In this document: piece by piece, positions 16,859 through 23,910 of the stretch
How the letters are laid out: each line of letters begins with the position of its first letter
Position numbering within the stretch: position 1 is the stretch's first letter
Source of the DNA: Gleimia hominis
GTDB taxonomy: Bacteria > Actinomycetota > Actinomycetes > Actinomycetales > Actinomycetaceae
NCBI RefSeq assembly: GCF_032085515.1
Contig: NZ_JASXSX010000001.1
Location: 1-64,000 of the forward strand
Length of the DNA: 64,000 bases
Direction of reading: 5' to 3'
Program-made: the position numbers and the translations under genes
The notes under the pieces: generated by a model
What the model saw: only the letters and a program-made list of their open reading frames with translations
Databases searched by the model: none
Told to the model about the DNA's origin: nothing

Positions 16859-19208
16859 GGCTCGCTCCGGGGATAAGCGCGGGATCACCCACCACCTCAT
16901 ATTCTTTAACAAGTTTCTTCTCTAGCTTGGTCGCTACCAGACGGCCGGGAGCGAAGAAGTTAGATTCCACGTACGGGTCTTCTGAAGTGGACACGTCCCG
17001 TTTCGCAACGCTGCGCCACATGCGGATACACGCGCACACAATCACGAACGCAACCGCTACTACGAACACGATCGACAGTGTCCCTTGAATGAACGTGTTG
17101 CGAATAACGGCTTGCGTATCCGCTATCTGCGCTGGATCCGTAAGAGTTGGCAGAAGCTTACGGGCGTTGCGCCACTGCTCCCAGTAGCCCACGGCCTTGT
17201 CGGTAGAGAAAATCTTCTGGAACGAAGCGGTGAAAGTAACGACCGTGTCGAATACGAATGGCACGGCTGGGATCCAGGCCCACTTGTAATAACCCTTGCG
17301 GACCACGCACACGGTACAGACCAGTAGTGCGACTGCGGAAATCAGTTGGTTAGCGATTCCGAACAGTGGGTAGAGGGTTTGAATCCCACCCCGCGGGTCC
17401 GTAACGCCCATCAGCAGCAGCGACCCCCAGGAGGCCACCACCACGAACGTGGTGAGCCACGCCCCCACGCGCCAGGAGGGGTCTTTGAACCGGGGAATCA
17501 CGTTCCCCAGTGCGTCTGACAGCTGGAACCTCGCCACCCTGGTTACCGCGTCAACTGCCGAGAGGATGAACAGGGCTTCGAACATGATTGCGAAGTGGTA
17601 CCAAAAGCCCATCATCGCTTGCCCACCACCGATTTGGTGGAGGATGTGGGACATGGATACTGCCAGTGTGGGCGCCCCACCGGTGCGGGAAACCACGGAC
17701 GGCTCGCCCATGTCTTCGGCTACTTTACGCAGCGCTTCTTCCCCCTCATAGACTTTGTTGTTACCGTTTTCATCGAAGGAGTCCCAGCGCGGCATAATGC
17801 GGTTACCGTGCGCGTCCGTGACGTTGAGGTTCTGCGCGGCCTCGTTAGAAATAGCTTCGCGGTTGCCCTCATATTCTTGAACAACAGCGGTGCCGGCCAG
17901 TTTGTCGGCGGACGCTTCGGAGGTGTTCATCGCGAAGTACACGCCTTGGTTCAAGGAGGCTGCGGCCGCGAGCGCCATGATTGCCACAAAAGATTCCATG
18001 AGCATCCCGCCGTAGCCGATGAGGCGAACTTGGGATTCTTTTTGGATCATTTTTGGTGAGGTACCTGAGGACACGGTTGCGTGCATGCCAGATAGGGCGC
18101 CGCAAGCGATGGTGATGAACAAGAACGGGAAGAGGGTGCCAGCGAAAACGGGGCCTTCGGTGTTTGAGGCGAACTCGGTTACCGCTGGCATTTCAATGAT
18201 GGGCCGCACGATTACGATGCCGGCAGCAAGAACCACGATGGTTCCGACTTTCATGAATGTGGAGAGGTAGTCGCGTGGGGTTAGCAGGATCCACACGGGC
18301 AGCACCGCAGCGAAGAAACCGTAGATCACCATGATCCACACGAGGGTGGTGGGTGAAAGTTGGAACAGTTGCTGGCCCCAGTCGGTGTTCGACACCCAGC
18401 GGCCCGCGAAGATCGCGCCGATCAGCAGGATGCAGCCTGCGATGGACACCTGGGTGATTTTGCCTGGTTGGACGTAGCGCAGCCACAGCCCCATACCGAT
18501 TGCCAGCGGAATGGTGCAGCCCACGGAGAACACGCCCCATGGGGATTCCGCGAGTGCGTTTACACACACCATCGCCAGCACGGCGAGGACGATCATGAGC
18601 ATTACGAGGACAACTATGGTGGCGACGATGCCGCCGATTTTACCGATCTCGTCGGTGGCGATTTGCCCGAGGGAACGTCCGCCGCGGCGCATTGAGAAGA
18701 ACAGCACGAGCATGTCCTGCACCCCACCGGCTAGGAGCACACCGAAGATGATCCACAGGGTTCCGGGTAGGTATCCCATTTGTGCGGCGAGGACTGGGCC
18801 TACCAGTGGCCCTGCCCCCGCGATGGCGGCGAAGTGGTGTCCGTACAGCACAACGCGGTTGGTGGGGTCGAAGTCTTTGCCGTTGTTGATCCGTTCCGCC
18901 GGGGTGGCGTTCGAGTCGTCTGGCCTCATGATTTTCTTCTGGATGTAAAGCGCGTAGTAGCGGTATCCGATCGCGTACGTGCACACGGCGGTGACGACGA
19001 ACCAGATGGCGTTCACTTCTTCACCCCGCACGATCGCGAGCATTGTCCACCCAAGTACCCCCAGTGCGGTGATTATTACCCACAGGGCGATTTTGCCTGG
19101 GGTCCATTTTGTGTGGGGGCGGGTTCCGACGGGAACACCGTCTTTGTTGCGGATTATGTACCGCTCTTCTTCGGGCGTGTAAGCGGGTTTCGCATCAACA
19201 GAAGCCAT
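16845..19208 (-). CDS. cstA: Carbon starvation protein CstA (peptide/pyruvate transporter family)
   Basis: A 787-residue polytopic protein with about 16-18 membrane helices. Family hallmarks include GHHFAAIAGAGPLVGPVLAAQMGYLPG (about 125-150) and SGTSPKMI. Members import pyruvate or peptides during carbon limitation. I prefer ATG 19208, since AAAGGA is 6 nt upstream of it but abuts the earlier ATG at 19214. Insertion of a charged loop (about 435-500) is typical of long CstA members. The AT-rich gap upstream likely holds the promoter. Confidence 0.93.
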   Translation of the reverse strand: MASVDAKPAYTPEEERYIIRNKDGVPVGTRPHTKWTPGKIALWVIITALGVLGWTMLAIVRGEEVNAIWFVVTAVCTYAIGYRYYALYIQKKIMRPDDSNATPAERINNGKDFDPTNRVVLYGHHFAAIAGAGPLVGPVLAAQMGYLPGTLWIIFGVLLAGGVQDMLVLFFSMRRGGRSLGQIATDEIGKIGGIVATIVVLVMLMIVLAVLAMVCVNALAESPWGVFSVGCTIPLAIGMGLWLRYVQPGKITQVSIAGCILLIGAIFAGRWVSNTDWGQQLFQLSPTTLVWIMVIYGFFAAVLPVWILLTPRDYLSTFMKVGTIVVLAAGIVIVRPIIEMPAVTEFASNTEGPVFAGTLFPFLFITIACGALSGMHATVSSGTSPKMIQKESQVRLIGYGGMLMESFVAIMALAAAASLNQGVYFAMNTSEASADKLAGTAVVQEYEGNREAISNEAAQNLNVTDAHGNRIMPRWDSFDENGNNKVYEGEEALRKVAEDMGEPSVVSRTGGAPTLAVSMSHILHQIGGGQAMMGFWYHFAIMFEALFILSAVDAVTRVARFQLSDALGNVIPRFKDPSWRVGAWLTTFVVVASWGSLLLMGVTDPRGGIQTLYPLFGIANQLISAVALLVCTVCVVRKGYYKWAWIPAVPFVFDTVVTFTASFQKIFSTDKAVGYWEQWRNARKLLPTLTDPAQIADTQAVIRNTFIQGTLSIVFVVAVAFVIVCACIRMWRSVAKRDVSTSEDPYVESNFFAPGRLVATKLEKKLVKEYEVVGDPALIPGASHEHH

Positions 19209-19541
19209 ACTCATTCCTTTACTTCCCAGCGCCTGCGTTGGGCAGGTCGGGCAGTTACTTGAAAAACTGGTCCGGCCTTGGACCTCGGGATACTAGACAA
19301 TATTAAGGGGATATCCAGAAATTAGTAAGACGTATGTCACTTTTTATATGAAATTGTTATTTATATAATATTTTGGGACTTTAGGCTTGAGGCGGGGCTT
19401 CAGAAGGTAGGCTACTCCCCCTCGTTTTTGCAACTGATATCTTGTTGCCACCGCGGTTTCGGCCTGGCTTAATCGCGGCTCTAAACGGGTTCCTTGCCCC
19501 GCCAACAGTTCCTTGCCCTGCCAACACAGGGCACGCTGGAT
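19209..19541. other. AT-rich intergenic region between cstA and GCS2-like gene
   Basis: Both flanking genes are on the minus strand. The part at 19300-19380 is strongly AT-rich against the local GC-rich background (for example a TTTATATAATATTTTGG stretch), and probably holds the cstA promoter. I could not assign a convincing -35/-10 pair. The distal end has a short tandem repeat at 19489-19526. No gene is seen. Confidence 0.5.
19489..19526. repeat. 19-bp tandem duplication downstream of GCS2-like gene
   Basis: GTTCCTTGCCCCGCCAACA (19489-19507) is followed directly by the same sequence with one change (19508-19526). It lies 15 bp beyond the stop of the minus-strand ligase gene. Confidence 0.85.
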
Positions 19542-20738
19542 TTACCACCCGCGGTTGCCGGAGTCTGGGAACCGCATTCCGCGTGGGTCGTATTCGAAGT
19601 CGTAGGCGGATACGGGTTTGCCGGATTCGAATTCGGCGCACATGTGTTCCACCACGGCTTCTAGGGTGCCGGTGCGTTCCACTACGGCTCGTTGCCGCTG
19701 GTAGCCAACGCCGGAGGCCGCGATGTCATACAGGGCTTCCAGGTCTTCTAAACAGTTCAGGTCGCGGGCGGCGGGTGCTAGCTGTTCCAGTAGTACCGGC
19801 AGGGTGTCTTTTACGCTCGCTTCGTCGCCGTGCGCGTTTTCGATTAGTGTTGCGTCCATTCCGTAGCGGGCTGCCCGCCATTTGTTTTCGTCCAGGAACC
19901 ACGGTGGAATTGTGGGCAGTTCCTCCCCGGCGTCGAGGCGGCGCGAAGCGGTTTCCACTAGCGCGTGGATGAGTGCGGCGGCGGCGCGCACTTCAGTCAG
20001 GTTTGATGCGGCGTCGCAGACCCTCACCTCAATAGTTCCCAGTGCGGGAGAAGGGCGAATATCCCAACGCACTTCGTTGAATGAGCCGATCACTCCGGTT
20101 TTCATGAGGCCCGCCGTGTACTCTTCCAGTTGGTGCCACTGCGTGAACTGCCGGGGCGTGCCCGCGGTGGGGAGTTGTTGAAATACCATTGCCCGGTTGT
20201 CGCAGTACCGCGTGTCCACCCCTCCCCAGAACGGTGAGGATGCGGACAGGGCTTGCATGAGACCCAGTTGGGTGAGGAGGTAGTTGAGGATCGGAAGGAC
20301 CTTCCGGTAGTCCTCCACCCCCACGTGCACGTGAGTGCCGTAAAGCAGCATTTGCCGCCCCCAGTACTGCGTGCGGTTCACTAGTTTTGCGTATCGTTCT
20401 GAATCGGATACGCGTTGGAACTCCGGGTTCGCAAACGGGTGTGAGCCGGCGCTAGCGAGGTCTATGCGCAGCGGATCGATTACGGGCGCCAGCATGTCCA
20501 CGCCGCGCTGTAGATCTTCTGCGCAGGCCGCGACGTTCGTTTGTTTGCCGGATACGAGTTCAACGGTGTTGCGCAGCATTTCGCCGTGGATCAGCTCGCT
20601 GTCTGGGTTTAGTTCGCGCGCCCGGTCGACCACCAGGTCGCCGCATTGCCGCAGGTCTAATGAGTCGCGGTCAATCAGCTGCAGTTCCCACTCAATGCCG
20701 ATGGTGGAACGTTCTGAGTCGGCAAATTTCATGCTCAT
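19542..20738 (-). CDS. Carboxylate-amine ligase / glutamate-cysteine ligase, GCS2 (YbdK) family
   Basis: A 398-residue GCS2-family enzyme. The N-terminal IGIEWELQLID contains the metal/ATP-binding acid pattern. Other marks are GEMLRNTVELVSG, YGTHVHVGV (about 134-142) and EVRVCDAASNL. Members join glutamate to an amine, most often Cys, to make gamma-glutamyl-cysteine; mycobacterial EgtA uses this step for ergothioneine. Egt genes are not visible nearby. The neighbour 33 bp upstream encodes a class I glutamine amidotransferase, in operon order, so both may handle gamma-glutamyl compounds (inference). Confidence 0.88.
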   Translation of the reverse strand: MSMKFADSERSTIGIEWELQLIDRDSLDLRQCGDLVVDRARELNPDSELIHGEMLRNTVELVSGKQTNVAACAEDLQRGVDMLAPVIDPLRIDLASAGSHPFANPEFQRVSDSERYAKLVNRTQYWGRQMLLYGTHVHVGVEDYRKVLPILNYLLTQLGLMQALSASSPFWGGVDTRYCDNRAMVFQQLPTAGTPRQFTQWHQLEEYTAGLMKTGVIGSFNEVRWDIRPSPALGTIEVRVCDAASNLTEVRAAAALIHALVETASRRLDAGEELPTIPPWFLDENKWRAARYGMDATLIENAHGDEASVKDTLPVLLEQLAPAARDLNCLEDLEALYDIAASGVGYQRQRAVVERTGTLEAVVEHMCAEFESGKPVSAYDFEYDPRGMRFPDSGNRGW

Positions 20739-20771
20739 TCTTCAATTTTGCCTGATTTTGACCCGCATGCG

Positions 20772-21803
20772 CTACCGGTAGCGGCGCGTGAACTCGCTTA
20801 TGAGGTGGTTGGCGGCGCGCACGTCCGCGCGATCACACCGAGCTTGCACCCGCGCTTTCTCGTCTGCCGGATAGTATGTGTCCCCGTACGTGTCTATTCG
20901 AATCCGCATACCTGCCGTGGTGATTTCTGGGTGGAATTGAGTGCCGTAAACATTGTGGCCCCAGCGCACAATCTGGAGGGGGCAGAAATCTCCCGTGGCT
21001 AACACCACACTGCCTTCCGGTACCCCAGCGAGGGATTCACTGTGCCCCACGTACGCTTCGAACCGCTGCGGAAGCGAACGCGTCAAACCGTCGCGCATCC
21101 CCTCCGGCGTGAGGCGCACCCACGGGGCCTGCAGATCCTCAGGAAAACCTGCGCACAACGCAGCCCCACCCGCAATCGCGAGGGACTGCATTCCATAGCA
21201 AATTCCCAACGTGGGGAAATCCGCATCCAACAGGTGACGGCACAGCTCCAGTACGTGCCGCTCCATCTGCAGGTGCGCGGGGGTTTTGAACTCATCGTCA
21301 CTACCCGGCTGCGTGCCATACGAATACGGCGATCCGCTGATAATCACGCCGGCAAAGTCATGCAGATCCACCGGGCACTCCCCCGCACCGGCCCACTGAA
21401 ACCTGCCGTTTCCCGCAGTCGACTGTGCCCCGTCTTCCCCGGTTTTCGCTTCAGTTTCAGTGTCTTTCGGGTCAATTTGCGGGGCACGAGTTTCACCTTG
21501 TCCGCCGTCGTCGTTGCCTTGTGCCGCGCGGGTTTCACTTTGCCTGCCGTCGTCGTTGCCTTGCGTCGCGCGGGTTTCACTTTGCCCACCGTCGTCATTG
21601 CCTTGCGTCGCGTCCGTTTCGACATTTGTTTCCGGAGGTTCTTCGCCCGGCAGCACGTTCAGCGTCTGTAACGTGGTGCCAACTTCCAGACCGCCCCATT
21701 TAGCAACCATGTTCAGCTCGTCGTCCGCGATAGTGCCCGGTTGCCTACAGACAACTAGCAAAAATGGTTTGTGCGAGCCTGGTTTCTGGGAGCGAAGAGT
21801 CAT
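20772..21803 (-). CDS. Class I glutamine amidotransferase-like protein with repeat insert
   Basis: A 343-residue protein of the GATase1 superfamily (GMP-synthase-like). The nucleophile elbow reads GICYGMQSL and the catalytic His-Glu pair is in GTQFHPEIT; the oxyanion strand is GVIISGSPYS. The start ATG 21803 precedes the first conserved strand (FLLVVCRQPG). Between the first strand-helix and the GSPYS strand there is a hydrophilic insert with three perfect-length 14-residue repeats (ATQGNDDGGQSETR type) and a further acidic tail. This insert is absent from typical members. It is the first gene of a pair with the GCS2-like ligase. It may cleave gamma-glutamyl amides; substrate unknown. Confidence 0.82.
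   Translation of the reverse strand: MTLRSQKPGSHKPFLLVVCRQPGTIADDELNMVAKWGGLEVGTTLQTLNVLPGEEPPETNVETDATQGNDDGGQSETRATQGNDDGRQSETRAAQGNDDGGQGETRAPQIDPKDTETEAKTGEDGAQSTAGNGRFQWAGAGECPVDLHDFAGVIISGSPYSYGTQPGSDDEFKTPAHLQMERHVLELCRHLLDADFPTLGICYGMQSLAIAGGAALCAGFPEDLQAPWVRLTPEGMRDGLTRSLPQRFEAYVGHSESLAGVPEGSVVLATGDFCPLQIVRWGHNVYGTQFHPEITTAGMRIRIDTYGDTYYPADEKARVQARCDRADVRAANHLISEFTRRYR
21486..21611 (-). repeat. Three 42-bp in-frame tandem repeats
   Basis: Three adjacent 42-bp units encode 14 residues each (ATQGNDDGGQSETR, ATQGNDDGRQSETR, AAQGNDDGGQGETR). The nearly identical DNA indicates recent expansion. The insert sits in a surface loop of the amidotransferase. Confidence 0.92.
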
Positions 21804-21886
21804 GCAGTTGATTATACGAACGCCTCCAAATCGAAGTCGCGCGCGCCACATCCTGGCACAGCCAACCCCGCGCCCAGGGAGATGCG

Positions 21887-21963
21887 GCGCACCCGATCGC
21901 CCTGCTTTCGGCGGGAAGCAGCGCACCCAATCGCCCTGCGAAATGCGGCGTGCGGCGCACCCA
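21887..21963. repeat. 34-bp direct repeats beyond the stop of the Pro-rich protein gene
   Basis: GCGCACCCGATCGCCCTGC at 21887-21905 recurs with one change at 21921-21939, and its first nine bases recur at 21955-21963. The spacing is exactly 34 bp each time. The last partial copy is 5 bp from the stop codon at 21968. Confidence 0.8.
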
Positions 21964-21967
21964 GTGT

Positions 21968-23137
21968 TTAGGAGTCGCTGCCAGTACTGGCGGGTGCGTT
22001 CGGCTGAGCGGGTTTAGGTGCGGCCGGCTTGTCTGGTTGCGCAGGTTGGTTTTCCACAGGTGGTTTCTCTGGATGGTTGCCCTCCCCCGGTTCTGCTGGA
22101 GCGGGGGCGTTCGTTGGCGCGGGTTTAGGTTCTGGGTTCGCCGGCGCAGGCGGATTCGTCCCACCCTCCGCCGGTTTACTCGGCTTCGGCTGCGTGCTAG
22201 GAGCCGGGTTAGCTGGTTTAGGATCGTTCGGTTTCGGTTGCGGCGCCGGCCTGTTCGGCGGAGTCGATTGTTTCGGAGCCGGCGCTGGGGTAGCACCCGA
22301 ACCACCTGGCTGTCGCCCCTGATTACCCGCTGGTTCGCGCGAGGGCCGCAGCTCTTGCGCCCCTTCCGGACGGTGCGGCCGCTGCTGCTGCGCCCGTTCA
22401 CGCTCCTGCTCGGTCAGCTCCGTCGGGTTCTTCTTCCAATCCTCATGCGAAGACTTCACCGCATCCATGCATTGCGCAATCACTTCCCGCGCAGCCTTCA
22501 CCTTCCCCAGCGCATTCGCCTGCGCCCTCACCTCGGTAGCGGTCTGCACGGTCTTCAATGCGCGCTGCCCCTGTTTAATTGCCTTTTGCAGGTCAGCAAG
22601 TGTGGACTTGTCACGCACCTCACTGGTTTTTGTTTTCTTCTTGAGGTCCTGCGCATTCGCAATGAGCTGCTTCAACTTCGCTGCATTAGACGTGAGGGTA
22701 CTGTGGATGCGGTCCGTTAGTTTATTGGCGATCGAATCGGTTGCTTTATCCAATACGCTTGTGCGGTTGTGCAGGTCACTGGTGATCGACCGCAGCTGTT
22801 TCACCTTGTGGTTGGCGTTGCCCGTCACCTCACAGGACGCCTCAAGATCAATAACCTGCGCAATATCGGCTTGTTCAGCGGCGAAATTCGTTTTTGAATC
22901 CGGTCGGATCTCCAGCAACGCGTACGACCTATCTTGCGCGGTAAACCATGCTTCAAGTGCTTTTTCACACTCTTTCTGAGCTTGCCGCAGCGCGTTCCCA
23001 CGCACGTAAAACACCCCTGCGACCACCAGAACTAGCGCGATAACCACAGGAATCGCAATCGCAATCAGTTTGCGCCGTTTACGCTGCCGCCGCCGATCAT
23101 CATTACTGAGGTACTTGCCCGACCGCCTAGTAGCCAC
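21968..23137 (-). CDS. Membrane-anchored protein with helical domain and Pro-rich tail
   Basis: About 389 residues. A basic N terminus (DDRRRQRKRRK) precedes one transmembrane helix (about 25-47); the rest is outside. Residues about 55-245 are helical with many Lys, Ala and Gln and resemble FIVAR/coiled-coil surface domains. From about 250 to the end the chain is almost only Pro, Ala, Lys, Asn and Glu (for example KPNDPKPANPAPSTQPKP), as in wall-spanning regions, but no LPxTG is found. GTG 23137 is preferred because AAAGGG lies 9 nt upstream; a TTG at 23155 is open too. Function unknown; perhaps a wall-associated scaffold. Confidence 0.7.
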   Translation of the reverse strand: MATRRSGKYLSNDDRRRQRKRRKLIAIAIPVVIALVLVVAGVFYVRGNALRQAQKECEKALEAWFTAQDRSYALLEIRPDSKTNFAAEQADIAQVIDLEASCEVTGNANHKVKQLRSITSDLHNRTSVLDKATDSIANKLTDRIHSTLTSNAAKLKQLIANAQDLKKKTKTSEVRDKSTLADLQKAIKQGQRALKTVQTATEVRAQANALGKVKAAREVIAQCMDAVKSSHEDWKKNPTELTEQERERAQQQRPHRPEGAQELRPSREPAGNQGRQPGGSGATPAPAPKQSTPPNRPAPQPKPNDPKPANPAPSTQPKPSKPAEGGTNPPAPANPEPKPAPTNAPAPAEPGEGNHPEKPPVENQPAQPDKPAAPKPAQPNAPASTGSDS

Positions 23138-23248
23138 TGTAGACAACCCTTTCAACCGCTAATACAAGCACCACACAGTGTACAATCATGGGCTGCCCAG
23201 TAGGTAATTGCGGGTACAAGAAAAGCCACGCGTTAGCGTGGCTCCTTG

Positions 23249-23321
23249 TGCCTCCGAGCGGCGTCGATCCGCTGACCTTTCGATTTTCAGTCGAACGCTC
23301 TGCCAACTGAGCTACAGAGGC
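23249..23321 (-). tRNA. tRNA-Phe (GAA)
   Basis: On the minus strand the gene begins GCCTCTGTAGCTCAG at 23321. Acceptor GCCTCTG pairs with CGGAGGC, including one G-T pair. The anticodon loop CTGAAAA gives GAA. No encoded CCA. Confidence 0.95.
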
Positions 23322-23383
23322 ATCGATTCCTCTGGAACCACTGAGGCGCGTAGTGCCTCAAGCGAATTCCGTGTGGAACCGAG

Positions 23384-23457
23384 CGACCCCGACCGGACTT
23401 GAACCGGCGACCTCCGCCGTGACAGGGCGGCGCGCTAACCAACTGCGCTACGGGGCC
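23384..23457 (-). tRNA. tRNA-Asp (GTC), copy 1
   Basis: Minus-strand cloverleaf beginning GGCCCCGTAGCGCAG at 23457, anticodon loop CTGTCAC, T arm GGTTCAAGTCC. No encoded CCA. Its 5' side is 4 bp from the run of N. Confidence 0.95.
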
Positions 23458-23461
23458 TTAG

Positions 23462-23557
23462 NNNNNNNNNNNNNNNNNNNNNNNNNNNNNNNNNNNNNNN
23501 NNNNNNNNNNNNNNNNNNNNNNNNNNNNNNNNNNNNNNNNNNNNNNNNNNNNNNNNN
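23462..23557. other. Scaffold gap (96 N)
   Basis: All bases are N. The gap is bounded on each side by the same tRNA-Asp sequence, as expected when an assembler breaks at a repeated tRNA unit. The true length is unknown and further tRNA copies may be missing. Confidence 0.99.
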
Positions 23558-23560
23558 GCG

Positions 23561-23634
23561 CGACCCCGACCGGACTTGAACCGGCGACCTCCGCCGTGAC
23601 AGGGCGGCGCGCTAACCAACTGCGCTACGGGGCC
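23561..23634 (-). tRNA. tRNA-Asp (GTC), copy 2
   Basis: Identical in its 74 bases to the copy at 23384-23457. It follows tRNA-Glu by 4 bp in transcription order (Glu, Asp, Asp, Phe). Confidence 0.95.
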
Positions 23635-23638
23635 TTGG

Positions 23639-23711
23639 TACCCCCAACGGGATTCGAACCCGTGCCGCCGCCGTGAAAGGGCGGTGTCCTAGGCCGCTAG
23701 ACGATGGGGGC
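23639..23711 (-). tRNA. tRNA-Glu (TTC)
   Basis: Minus-strand cloverleaf beginning GCCCCCATCGTCTAGCGG at 23711. The anticodon loop CTTTCAC gives TTC. T arm GGGTTCGAATCCC. It heads the tRNA cluster. A 7-bp inverted repeat (AGTCAGT at 23715, ACTGACT at 23728) lies just upstream. Confidence 0.95.
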
Positions 23712-23910
23712 CTTAGTCAGTGCCATGACTGACTTAAGAAAGTGTACTCAACACCAGTTTGTTTTGGCAAAACCCCCGACTGTGAATCGACTCACCGAAC
23801 CACCTGGTGACAGCTGGAAATCGCAGTGGGAAGCCCGTTGTGACGCCACCCTCAAGGCTTAACGCGGAGCGGAACGCGCAATCACAATCCCAGCCACTTA
23901 AGCTGGAAGC

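Noticed and set aside
19300..19380. CRP-like palindrome upstream of cstA (AGTGA-N6-TCTTA)
   Set aside because: Only one half-site matches; too weak to report as a binding site.
22029..22322. Gly-rich plus-strand frame opposite the Pro-rich membrane protein
   Set aside because: Antisense of proline codons gives glycine; the minus-strand gene has a membrane anchor and proper start.
23462..23557. Recent insertion at a tRNA (attachment site)
   Set aside because: The identical flanks are whole tRNA genes, and the middle is unread sequence; no integrase is visible, so an att site cannot be claimed.
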